DNA of 64,000 nucleotides from Euryodendron excelsum (lineage: Eukaryota > Streptophyta > Magnoliopsida > Ericales > Pentaphylacaceae). The notes under the pieces were generated by a model. The model was not told the DNA's origin, did no database searches, and worked only from the letters and a program-made list of their open reading frames with translations. Where the stretch lies: positions 23,783,318-23,847,317 of the forward strand of contig CM065379.1 of NCBI GenBank assembly GCA_033060915.1, written 5' to 3'. Position 1 is the stretch's first letter. Every line of letters begins with the position of its first letter. Of this stretch, positions 1 through 10,331 are shown one piece after another. Position numbers and translations under genes: made by a program.

Positions 1-607
1 GTGAAGGCTATCAAGGAGTGGCCCACACCTCAGTCAATCACAAAGGTAAAAAGTTTTCATGGTTTGGCTAGTTTTTATCGGCAATTAGTCAAAAATTTCA
101 GTAAACTAGCCGCACCACTCACTGAAATTGTTAAAAAATCTGTGAGTTTTAAATGGGCTAGTGAGCAAGATTGTGCATTTCATGATATTAAAGAAAGGTT
201 GTGTGGTGCTCTTTTATTAGCATTACTTGATTTTTTAAAAACTTTTGAGATTGAGTGTGATGCCTTAAGAATAGGTATTGGAGCTATTCTGATGCAAAAG
301 AAGCTGCCAATAGCCTATTTTAGTGAAAAACTAAATGGGGCAGCTTTGAACTACCCAACTGACAAGGAGCTTTATACATTGGTGAGAGCATTGGAGACTT
401 GGCAACATTACCTTTAGCTGAAAAAAAATTGCCATACATACCAACCATGAGTTCTTGAAGCACTTGAAAGGACAAGATAAGTTAAATAGAAGGCATGCCA
501 AGTGGATGAAATTCATTGAGACTTTCCCTTATGTAATCAAATACAAACAAGGTAAGGAAAACATTGTGGTTGATGCATTATCAAGAAGGTATGCCATTGT
601 CTCTACT
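1..607 (+). pseudogene. Ty3/gypsy RT thumb/connection and RNase H fragment
   Basis: Codons from base 1 read through the segment that follows the RT palm in gypsy elements (motifs [11 protein letters not shown] and FKWASEQ). RNase H follows, with the first acidic residue in IECDA, then PIAYFSEKL and the [16 protein letters not shown] block. A stop at 416-418 and a shift into the +2 frame near 432 break the reading. The same domain then resumes ([11 protein letters not shown], and the terminal VVDALSRR motif near 571-590) and meets a TGA at 608-610. The upstream RT palm with the YxDD active site lies outside the window. Domain identity is secure; it is not functional. Confidence 0.85.
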
Positions 608-610
608 TGA

Positions 611-1884
611 AATACAAAGTTATTGGGATTTGAATATATTGAAAAATTGTATGCTAAGGATGATGACTTTGCTAGTGTGTATGAAGCGTGTGAAAATGCA
701 GCATTTGGTGAGTTCTATAGACTAGATGGATATTTGTTTAGAGAGAATAGACTTTGTGTGTCTAATAGTTCTATATGAGAGTTGCTTGTGCGTGAGACAC
801 ATGGAGGTCGTTTGATGGGTCATTTTGGTGTAAGAAAGATTTTATACATGTTGCATGAACATTTTTTTTGGCCAAAGATGAAACGTGATGTGGAGAGAAT
901 TTGTACTAGATGTGTTACATGTCGACAGGTCAAATATAGAGTCTTACCACATGGCTTATACACTCCTTTACCTGTACCTAGTGCGCCTTGGATAGATATT
1001 TTTCTGAATTTTGTTTTAGGCTTGCGTAGGTCGAGGATAGGAAGGGATTCAATTTTGTGGTTGTTGATAGGTTTTCTAAGATAACACATTTCATCTCTTG
1101 TCATAAAATCGATGATGCAACCCACATCGCTGATTTGTTATTTTAAGAGATAATACGACTCCATGGTGTTCCTAGGAGTATTGTGTCTAATCGTGATGTT
1201 AAGTTCCTTAGCTATTTTTGAAAAGTCTTATGGGGAAAGTAGAGAACTAAATTTTTGCTTTCGACTACTTGTCACCGCCAAACAGATGAACAAACCGAGG
1301 TAGTGAATATAACTTTATCTACTTTGTTGCTTACTATAATTCAAAATAACTTGAAAAATTGGGAGGATTGTTTGTCATTCATTGAGTTTACATATAATCA
1401 GAGTGTTTATTCTACTTCTAATTTTTCACCATTTGAGATTGTTTATGGTTTTAATCCACTAACTCCTTTAGATTTGCTGCATTTCCCAGTTAATGAAAGA
1501 ACTAATTTGGATGGTCAAAAGAAGGCTGAGATGGGGAAGAAACTCCGTGAAAGTGTACAACAACACATAGAGAAGAAAAATGAGCAATATGTGACTAAAG
1601 CCAACAAGGGTCGTAGACAAGTGATATTTGAACCGGGTGATTGGGTTTAGGTGCATATGAGAAAGGAAAGATTTCCTGCCCGTAGGCGGTCCAAACTGCA
1701 TCCTAGAGAGGATGGTTTGTTTCAAGTCTTTGAGCGGCTCAACAATAGTGCTTACAAGTTGAATCTTCCAAGTGAGTATAACATTAGTGCTATATTTAAT
1801 GTTTCTAATCTTTCTCTTTTTGATGTAGGTGACGATTTGAGAACAAATCCATTTGAAGAAAGGGGAAATGATGAGAATCAATAA
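611..1884 (+). pseudogene. Ty3/gypsy integrase, broken
   Basis: The spacer and zinc-binding domain (ETHGGRLMGHFG, then CTRCVTC) occupy about 611-930 in the +2 frame. The core shifts to the +1 frame near 1050 and contains stops at 1144-1146 and in 1201-1240. The third acidic residue survives in QTEVVN (about 1290-1305). The C-terminal domain follows, with the GDWV box and the FNVSNLSLFD end. The first catalytic Asp is Asn (AAT at 1007-1009, context FLNFV). The second is also Asn (AAT at 1189-1191, context SNRDV). The copy therefore lacks two of the three DDE acids. The stop at 1648-1650 falls in the GDWV box where Trp is expected. Confidence 0.88.
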
Positions 1885-2111
1885 GCACTATTAAAGGATC
1901 CATTACATATTCCAGTTGAGTCTATTACAAAAGCAAAATCTAAGAAGATCAAATAAGTAATTAATGGGCTGATTCATGATATCTGGGCTGATTCTAAAAT
2001 GGAGCATTCCAAGCTTGGCCCAAAGGAAGATGATGGCATAATAAATTTAATTCAAGTTAATAATGGGGCTAATTTGAAGTCTTTTGACTTGGCTAATTGA
2101 TTGGTTGATTA

Positions 2112-2290
2112 CCCATCAATTAGGGGCTGATTTGTAGTCTTTTGAGTAGTCTTTTTGACTTAGCAAAGTGATTAATTGGTTGCCCATCAAATAGGGGCTG
2201 ATTTGTAGTCTTTTGAGTAGTCTTTTGACTTAGCTAATTGATTGGCTAATTGCCCATCAATTAAGAACTGATTTGTAGTCCTTTTTCTTA
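2112..2290 (+). repeat. 70-71 bp tandem repeat, about 2.5 units
   Basis: The motif CCCATCAAWTAGGGGCTGA recurs at 2112, 2183 and 2253 (spacing 71 and 70). Each copy is followed by TTTGTAGTC and TTTGACTTAGC. It sits between the end of gypsy pol and the TATA box, so it is probably at the polypurine tract/U3 of the element. Confidence 0.75.
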
Positions 2291-2299
2291 ACCATGCTC

Positions 2300-2307
2300 T
2301 ATAAATA
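2300..2307 (+). promoter_or_regulatory. TATA box of the gypsy LTR
   Basis: TATAAATA lies about 415 bp past the integrase stop in the presumed LTR. Its position after the U3-like repeat fits an LTR core promoter. Confidence 0.5.
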
Positions 2308-2921
2308 GCATGCATTATTTGTAATGAAAAAACATTGAATTGAGATAAAAAAAACACATGAGTGTTGTTTTTTCTATTGGTTCTTCAGAAAACTTGTGAA
2401 CTTATCAAGGATTCTTCCTTATGGCATTCAAATTTTATACCTTCGGTTTATAATTCCATATAATCATTGGGTCGGGGTTAGTTACTCTATACCTTCAGTT
2501 CGTATTTCAGCTGTAAGAGTTGGGTCAAGAGTTTTCTTTCAAAATTTAACTTTTAGCTTTCTTGGATAAGTATTTTGATATTGTTGTTGGGTCTCAGCTC
2601 ATGTTGGTTGAGGTTCGCATCAAATTCGAACACCAATCGTGGAGTTTCGAATGTTATGGTTGTAAGTTAGACTTGTGTAAACTATTCATTATAGTGCGTG
2701 GTTTGCTGGAAGTAATTTTTTTCCAAGTTGGGTTTCCAAGGAAAAATTGATGTCGACTTTATTAGCTTAATCTAGAAAATTCAAAATTTTCCATATAAAA
2801 TCTAGGTGAGTTATATAACACCATATGTTTTAACACAATTGACATTTTCTGCATCAATTAATTTATAGGAACCATAAAAATAAAAATAAAAAATAATCAA
2901 AATAAGCAATGGGAAGAAAAC

Positions 2922-3292
2922 CTGAAAGCATTCACATAAATTTTTCTGGCAATTAGATTTTTTACAGTTTAGCTGAAGCTGGAGTTTTGTTTGATTCCTT
3001 CTGCATCGACAAAAACAATGTGAGCATGAAAATTTTCTTTCCTTGGTAAATGTGTGCATGATTTAAAATACTAAGAAATCATCTTGATTCGGATAAATTG
3101 CTACCCAAAGTTTCGGAATTGATTCGGGGCTCATAAACATTTTAGGAGCAAATGTTAGTGGATTAATTGCAAGATTCAATCTGTATGTGCATTTTCGGAA
3201 CAATACTGTTTCATGAATTGGTATTTTAAAGCAAACTTCGACATGAACAGGGCTCAATACAATAGAGACCAGCAGCAAAGCATCCACAGTAA
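2922..3292 (-). pseudogene. CPP/TSO1-like CXC-domain gene, two-exon relic
   Basis: Read on the minus strand, an acceptor (TACAG) at 3293-3294 precedes an exon (3292 to about 3105). It encodes a cysteine cluster YCGCFAAGLYC-IEPCSC and then, after a frameshift, PIHETVL...NPLTFAPK. A second exon (3000-2922) follows after acceptor GATGCAG and carries KESNKTPASA and CKKSNCQKNLCECFQ, ending at a CAG|GT donor. This is the order of the first CXC repeat, the short linker and the second CXC repeat of the CRC DNA-binding domain in plant CPP (TSO1/TCX, tesmin-like) proteins, including the known intron just before the YCECF-type motif. The frameshift, an in-frame TAA and a small deletion before CKKSNC make it a pseudogene. 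The N-terminal exons were not found. Confidence 0.72.
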
Positions 3293-3387
3293 CTGTATAA
3301 AAATAAAAAAAAACCTTACTAGTATAAACTACAAAAAAAAAAACAAGAAGAAAAGCCTAATAAACCCTTTTCTTAGTGTGATCCTCA

Positions 3388-3549
3388 TCAACAAAAATTC
3401 TTAGAGCCGTCACTGTCAGGAACATCCTCCTTCCAAGCTACACAATACTGATCAACAGCAAAAGTTTCAATTGCAAATGCATGAAAAATAGTATTAAGCT
3501 CTTCCGACATAAAAAATGTCGCCTTGACAAGCTTGTAAACATAAGATTG
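3388..3549 (-). other. Unidentified exon-like open segment
   Basis: On the minus strand an AG (3550-3551) precedes an open stretch of about 53 codons ending in TGA at 3388-3390. It contains SYVYKLVKATFFMSEELN and FAVDQYCVAWKEDV. Composition and lack of repeats suggest a real coding exon. It lies just upstream of the CXC pseudogene on the same strand, but I do not recognise it as part of that family. It may be a relic of another gene. Confidence 0.35.
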
Positions 3550-3835
3550 CTATAATAGAATGTTCATGCTAAAATTTTAATATTTCCTATTGCAATTAAT
3601 GATTTTATTACTGTTAAAATTAAAAATATATAAGATACTATAATTCAAATAAACCCTATTATTCGTGTGAAATTTGAACATATACAATGAATTATTTTAC
3701 TTGCAAAAACTTTATTTTAAAATTAATTATTTTCATCCCATGCATTGTACACTCTTGTTTCTTTCAAAGAGGGCAAATATTGCATGTTTAATTGCTTTCA
3801 AGACACTAGCGGACAGAGAGTTGCTCCTAAGGGGG

Positions 3836-3861
3836 CCCCCCCCCCCCCCCCCCCCCCCCCC
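3836..3861 (+). repeat. 26-bp poly-C tract
   Basis: Twenty-six uninterrupted C follow five G, giving a GGGGG-CCCCC junction. Reading frames across it produce artificial polyproline. Confidence 0.98.
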
Positions 3862-5597
3862 TCGGCCCGAATTTTGGTAAAAATCCTTATAGATGTGGTA
3901 ATAATTAAAAAAGAATCAAAGTTTTTTTTTTAATTTTCCTTTCTTTTTAATATATATATTTTTGTTTCTCTAGTTAACTCGTACGTATGTCTGGTATATT
4001 TGGAATTCAACAGCTATATTGTTTCTTCCCTACCTTAAGGTTCATGGCTTACACCGTCAAATTACAAGTTCTAATTTTGCAATCCTTTACTTGTCATCTC
4101 TCCCCTTTAACAATTTATTAAGGTTTTGTTGAGGTTTATCAAAGGAGACAGAGCAAAAAAATTTATAGACACAAAAGTATGAGAAGATGTGATTCGTAGA
4201 TAAATGAATGCCTTTACTCTAATTTGTACATTCTCATTTCGATACCCCTACAAAGAGCAAATCAACAATGTAAAACATTCCAAATGTTCTACCCAAGAGA
4301 TTTTGGGTATGTTTCAATTTACAATTCATGTTCAACTTCATTGATAATCTTAATCAAGATATATTTTATTATTTGATTATATTAGAAAATATTGATTTGT
4401 GTGCTTCATCCTGAAGATCATTGTTTTCTTTAGATTCAATATTAGATACAAACAAAAGAATAATCTTAGGTTGTCCCCCTCAATTGATCCTCTGGCTCTA
4501 CCGCTATTTTGAGATATTGCACATGGAAATGGTAGGTCATTTATTTCAAAAAAAAGAACAGTTGTGTCCACAAGGCACAAAATGGACGAAAAAGCAAGAA
4601 GAAAAACATTCCATCACAGGGATTATGGTGGCCTTAATTACATAAATTCTTCTAAAACGTATGAAGTATTCGTGTAGGATACTTACTACTCGAATTCCAA
4701 CACTTGGATAAGAGAACATGTACGAATATGTATACGGCAAGTAATGTCAGACATTCATCTAATAAAAAAATTTGTTAATTTCATTTATCATATAAATGTG
4801 TATAAAACTCTCATATTATGCATAGATTACACTATAATAGATAGTAAACACTATTTTATCCCATAAAATAAAAGATGCATACTAAAATAACAAAGATGGT
4901 GGCATCTTGGACTACAAAATAGCTCATAGCATAACATGGATAATAATCTATTTCTATACGATCCCTAGTCAAGTGTAGTGAACGGTGGGGGCCGCCGACT
5001 AATAGAACAAGTTTCAATGGAAGTATACATTTTGAAAGACTTCATCACCAAGTGATCGTGACAAATGCTTGATAGGTTTTCAATGCCAGAGAATGGAGCA
5101 TAAAGTACTACAATGTTGCTTGCAGAAGAATGTTTCCCATGTGCAAGCAATTAAGGCTGCATTAGCTGATGAACTTCTATAAGCTTTTAAAAGTTCCAAT
5201 CTTTTTCTATACTAGTTTGCAGTCTCTGCCATGTATCAGATTTTTTATCTACGTTTATTATCAATATATGTTTTAGTTTTTTTTTTTTTTAATTTTTGTG
5301 ATTTAATTAAGTAAGATGTGAAATTAATTAGTACAATGACTCAAGGAAATGAAAATCAATTGTCGGCATAGATAAAGTAATAGAAGAGGAGGCTAGTTAA
5401 TGTTGATTTCAATTAGAAAAATCACTTAATTACTTTATTTATGACATTTTCTAACAAACTATTACAATTATCAATATTACATGTATCTACATGAATAGTT
5501 AAAGAATTTAATGTAATTGTGAAGATGCGTATCATATGAATTTGGTGAATATAGTAGATAGTGGCATGAGTAAAAAATTCAATCTTAACAGTTGATA
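3862..5597. other. AT-rich intergenic DNA, no recognised gene
   Basis: Several short open frames exist on both strands (for example about 61 codons on the minus strand at 4965-5150). None shows a domain, and no paired splice sites or repeats were seen. Poly-T stretches occur near 3920 and 5280. Confidence 0.5.
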
Positions 5598-5754
5598 AGC
5601 TAAGAAGATAGTTTTTTTTTATTATTATTTATTATACAAGGCAATTTAGGAGAAGGAGAAGGGGCTGGTGGGGATTGAACCCGCACTGAATGAGCGGAGT
5701 TTGTAAGCTTCAACCATTACGGGACAGACCCAATGCTCAGCTAAGAAGGTAGTT
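5598..5754 (-). mobile_element. tRNA-derived SINE with 16-bp target duplication
   Basis: The body is 5614-5738, read on the minus strand. It contains a perfect RNA polymerase III B box (GGTTCAATCCC) and a plausible A-box-like TGGTTGAAGC upstream, and ends in an A-rich tail (AATAATAATAAAAAAAA). The direct repeats AGCTAAGAAGRTAGTT flank it at 5598-5613 and 5739-5754 with one mismatch in 16. Body length of about 125 bp, promoter, A-rich tail and long duplication are the signature of a plant SINE. The family was not identified; Au-like is possible. Confidence 0.82.
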
Positions 5755-6279
5755 AACTATCTCAAAATTGTCATTGCATTTTAAGGATATGAAAATATAT
5801 TTGTTTTTCTTAATTACTTATTACTAAGTTTCTTTGAAAAGAGAACTTAAATAATTGCGAAACTGAGTTTAGAATTCTTACTAAATTTAGATGAAATAAT
5901 TTGGATGCATTTCATCTCATAAAATGTTTAAAAAATATGTATTTCACAATTACTTAATTAACTCACATAGGGAGGAGAATTTGGATAGAATAAAAAATAA
6001 AAAATGAAAACAAAATAAAAATAAAGTAGGCCACATGTCGCAACCACTTAAATTAATAATTTAAATAATTAAGAAGATAGTGAAGATACATTACATCTAA
6101 ATTTAGTGAATACAATACATAATGGTATAAGTTTTAACCATTTTGATTGAAAATTATATGTATGAAATAATATTGACAATGCAAGAATGTATGTATTTGA
6201 CATAACAATTGAAGAAACTAAGATAGTTAACTAATTTTTGAAATTTTTATTGAATTCAAATGTATAGTTTTGAAGGAAA

Positions 6280-6995
6280 TGAATTCAAAATTAAATTTTA
6301 ATGTTATTTGAATTTAGTAATTACATTGTAAAGTAATATGAAGTTCAAAAAGTTAAAACCAATATATTAATATTCAATAAAAGTGTAATAGTCTATGTAT
6401 GTATGAATACATAAATAAGATAAATACAATGAACAAAATCCAATGTCTCTATGTCAAATACATAAACAAAACAAATACAATAAATCAACCTCTAAAATTA
6501 ATTATAAAAGGTCTAAAGAAGTAGTATATTTCACTACTTATTGATTAACTTACATAGAAAAAAAAAAGCTTAATAGATTGAAAACACAAAAAGTAAAAAA
6601 TAATAAAAAGCAAAGATGTCCCATATCGATAATTGTCCACTTTTATATGTTGTATATAGATATAGATGTAGATATATATATTATTTTTATAAAGTTATAT
6701 TTATTGATGACTTTTGCATTTGAATTTAAAACTAAAATGTTCAGAAGATAATGAAGTTAATTTTCATTTGAATTTAGTAAATACATAGTATAGTACTAAA
6801 TACATGGTATAATAATATATATAAAGTCCAAAAAGTTAAAACCAATCCATGATATCCCTCAAAAGTGTAATAATAGATATGTTTACATCAAATATATAAA
6901 TGAAATAAATACAATAAACAAAACAACATATTGTCTTTATGTCAATATATATGAACAAAACAAATACAACAAATCAAAAAATAAAGTGTAATAGT
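6280..6995. repeat. AT-rich direct duplication with about 483-bp offset
   Basis: The blocks TTTGAATTTAGTAA, AAAAAGTTAAAACCAAT, AAAAGTGTAATA and GAACAAAACAAATACAA occur in the same order in 6290-6490 and 6765-6985. The GTTAAAACC anchor is at 6352 and 6835. Weaker relatives of the first block occur near 5540 and 6090, so this may be an old tandem series. Bases 5760-7100 contain no recognised gene. Confidence 0.6.
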
Positions 6996-7105
6996 CTATG
7001 CATTCGTTTTATATATATTTATATTTATATATACTTTAAAGAAAAGAAGCTATATGTCGCTACCATAATGAGTTACGTGTCTGTCGCAACCACAGTAATA
7101 GTAGC

Positions 7106-7144
<39 letters not shown>
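7106..7144 (+). repeat. (CT)n(TA)n microsatellite
   Basis: A CT run (7106-7123) passes directly into a TA run (7123-7144). Confidence 0.97.
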
Positions 7145-9499
7145 ACTTTCTTGACTACACCAATCTACGAAGACAAGCAACCACCATGCTGGTGGAGGCA
7201 CAAGGACAGGATTTCAATGTTACATAGTTGTAAAACACCATTATTTTTGTTTGGTTCGTATTTTTATCTTTACATTCTCTGGGCAAAAAGATAGTGCAAG
7301 AGCATAAATTGAAAAGAATTAAACAGAGACAACGCCAACCACAGGGAATTGGCTCTCTCCATGGCTGCATGAATGCATAGAGGAAGAGAGGGAATAGAAG
7401 AATACAACCAAATTGTATAATAATGTTGTAGTTTTGTTCACTTGCAAAATTTTTCAGGCTTTTCAACTTATAGATACTAGTAGAACTGGAGAAATTTCCC
7501 GAATTGGGTAGATGATATATAAGTATATATGCCAAAACCATCTACTTCTTGCAAAGAGGTTAATGCTACCCACTTGAAGTTGTGGAGTTGCTCGAGTATA
7601 CAAGTAGCTGCAGACAACCTAAAATTATCATACTGGATTAAATTTCACAACTCAATGGGGACCAACAAAATTTGAAGATAACACCAATAGGCATTAGACC
7701 TATGCTCACAACAAAATGAGATTGATGTGCATGAAAATTTATTGCAAGCCTAATCTAAGCAAAATAAAATTCAAATGATTAGCACTAACCAAATGTTTTG
7801 TAGAGTTAATATTATCCATAACAGGAGTCTTAAGTAACAACAGCCAACACATCCCTGCTCAGGTATTTTTTCACAACAATAATCTAATCATGCAAATTTA
7901 AAGAACAATAACTTGCATTCTCATACTCATTAAACAATAAGACCACAGAAATGATATGAAAATTGCACTATTCCATTGTCTCTCTCATTCACAAGATGGT
8001 ACCATAAAGTGGAGTCATTGCCGTAATCTCCATGTAAATTATCAGAAGAAGAATAATAAGGTCAATGGTTGAAAACACATAAAGCATTTCTCTATGAAAA
8101 ATAATATTATGATGCACAAAACCAAATGAACTTCTTTTGCATGCTTAATTAAATATGATGGACTATATCAGTTCTTATTTGGATCATTCAAACACATAAG
8201 AAGGCATATCGTAATTACATTAACTTCTTAAATGTTAGACCATTTACATGGTCATCAAAAGTAATTACCATATGAGATCTAGTCTTAATTACAACACGTG
8301 ATGCTATCCACGAGTTCAACATAAGCATGTAAAAGAGGCATAACTAAGGGCATTGAATAACACGTGTCTTTCAACATAGATAAGATGGGAGGCAGAATTT
8401 CAAATTAGCCTCCCAAACTAAGTAGAACGGCAAATACTGCAACATGAAAAGAAACCTACCTCAGTTTTGGATGTTTCTTCTCCATAGCATCATAAAAGAA
8501 TAAACGCAATAGACTTCAATTGCTCAACAAGATTTCCTACCAAAATGAGCAATTACAATTAACAAAAGAAGATCATTTTCCTCAATATTTTCCTCCTTTT
8601 TTTTTTCTTTTTTCCCTCATGGATTGTTAAGTACATAATCAATTCACTAAAAGTGGCTAAGTGCAACCCAAGCATGTGCAAGGCATATTAGAGGCAATCT
8701 GAAGACTCAATTCTTGTAGAAAGTGAATAAAGCATAAAGAAGAGGATTTTCTAGTGAGGCAATGACACAAGAAGCTCAAATTAAATGTCTAACTCAATCA
8801 AAAGTATTTTCAATATCAAACTACTCCTACTTTGCTCTGTTCACATAACACCAAAAGGGCACAATAGTGTTGATATAGAAATCAAACTTATTCCCCCACT
8901 AGCATAACCCTTCGTTTGCCCACCCAAACCCAACACCTCCTCTAAGTCCAACCTAGGCACCACCAACTCAACTACACCCCTAATAGTGACATGCAAAGGC
9001 AATATAGCTCTCAAGCAATAACAAACGCAATAGACGATTGACTAACTGTTGTATCTGCTCCTTGCACATGCAACACCAATTACAAATCACTTTTTCTCAA
9101 TGTAGTACATTATCAATAGTCAATATTTTATAGGATTTCCTAATAAAAAAGTACTCTTGACTAGCAATTTGACACTTCAGATGATCTTCTAAGAAAAGTT
9201 TAAGGTCCTTTGTACCATGAAATCTTGTAGAATGGCCTCCCCACTAACTTTTGAATCCTCAAGGCCTTTTACCTAAAAGTATCCTCCCTACCATCTGAAG
9301 ATTGCGGTAGTGAATAGAAAAACTCTAGTGTCTCCAGGTCCTAAACAAGCAAAGGCCTACTAAACTAGGGACACCAAACAACCCTTTAAAACAATACCAT
9401 AATCAAAACACCAGAAATCCATGAAAGCACCTAACTTTTCTCAGTTTTCATCCAAACCTAGCACTTCTATACTTCCCTTCTGCCACCCTCCACACATCA
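7145..9499. other. Intergenic DNA with a few exon-like minus-strand segments
   Basis: No confident gene. Two minus-strand stretches have splice-like borders and protein-like reading. Near 8535-8461, TTTTGGTAG precedes a segment reading NLVEQLKSIAFI and then, one frame over, YDAMEKKHPKLR, followed by AG|GTAGGTTT. Near 7620-7480, TTTTAG precedes LEQLHNFKWVALTSLQEVDG, which runs to a stop near 7460. I do not recognise either family, and both could be chance. The rest shows nothing. Confidence 0.3.
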
Positions 9500-9845
9500 A
9501 TTAATTAACAATGCTTAGATGAACGACTGTAAGAGCCTAAAACCCTAGGAGAAAAAACTGCATCCCCCTCCAAATCAAATTTGAACTCATCTTCCAATTT
9601 CTAACCCTCCCAACAATAAAGCCATCTCAAGTCTAACCCTTCGGTCACATTTGCTAGAATGATACTAACAGACCAAAAATACATGGGCAAATCATAGAGA
9701 GTGACCCAAATTGAAGTATTAATCTTCAACAGCAGACCATCTTAGATCGTAGAGAAGTAGCCAATTCCACCCCAATTGTTTATTCATATAATGTGGTCAA
9801 TGTGTCTCGAACTTTTGTCCAAGCAAGAACAGCCATCCGCTAGGT
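9500..9845 (-). pseudogene. LINE-type ORF1 (DUF4283-like) relic
   Basis: On the minus strand, frames across 9840-9510 read MAVLAWTKVRDTL, NNWGGIGYFSTI, then SIWVTLYDLPMYFWSVSIL and a charged tail, interrupted by stops. The IWVxLYDLPxxFW pattern resembles the DUF4283 domain of ORF1/gag-like proteins in plant LINEs, where the core is WVRLxxLPxxxW. No reverse transcriptase or poly-A tail was found nearby. Assignment is by motif only; it could be another zinc-knuckle retroelement protein. Confidence 0.35.
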
Positions 9846-10189
9846 AAAGAATTCATCCTATCTTACCCTGCAAAGAACAATAGCAAATGCATGAATCTTC
9901 TTCACATCATATCTTGCTTTTTTTTTTTTTTGCTAATCACATCATATCTTGTTAAAATAATTAAAAGTCTGATGCGATGAAGGTTGAGGACCAACTCTTA
10001 AGAACAAAAGGCTCATGTTCAAGCTTTAAGAAGAGAGTTTAACATGCTACATTTATTTTGAGTTGTATAATTAAGTATTATTTTTTAGTTTAGCGTATGA
10101 AATTCTTTAGGAGTCTCATCATTAGTATATTTCCATAAGTTTTCTTGGATGTAAGGTAACTTCCTTTGAGGTGGCCATTATCTTTTATG

Positions 10190-10331
10190 TGGTTGCTTGT
10201 AAGCAACTTGTCGCTAGTAACTTTTTATATGGTTGCATGTAAACCACTTGGCATTAAGTTGGCAACATAAAAGCCACATATCACTTGCTCATTATTAGGT
10301 GGTTGCATGCATGCCATTTGTCATTTGCTTG
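10190..10331 (+). repeat. Short imperfect repeats with GTGG...CCAC hairpins
   Basis: The unit GTGGTTGCATGTAAGCCAC-like followed by TTGTCAC-like recurs about every 35-40 bp (near 10190, 10229, 10301). One copy continues beyond the hAT insertion at about 11578-11600. Several units have complementary ends (for example GTGGCT and AGCCAC) able to form small hairpins. Confidence 0.55.

Larger units (their letters stand above)
1..2700 (+). mobile_element. Ty3/gypsy retrotransposon, 3' part, degenerate
   Basis: The left edge of the window enters a Ty3/gypsy polyprotein in the connection/RNase H region. It continues through an HHCC zinc-binding domain, the integrase core and the integrase C-terminal domain, which is the pol order of gypsy elements (RNase H before integrase). 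Non-coding DNA follows, with a 70-bp tandem repeat and a TATA box, and probably contains the 3' LTR. I cannot fix the LTR ends: one candidate start is near 2134 after a purine-rich stretch, and the right end is only approximate. No chromodomain is visible after integrase. Frames change at least three times and several stops occur, so the copy is dead. Confidence 0.85.

Noticed and set aside
3674..3933. Proline-run proteins across 3836-3861
   Set aside because: The polyproline comes from the poly-C tract; nothing around it looks coding.
5640..5735. A tRNA gene
   Set aside because: The B box is perfect, but the cloverleaf, the normal A-box spacing and the 3' acceptor pairing are missing. The 16-bp duplications and A-rich tail show a SINE.
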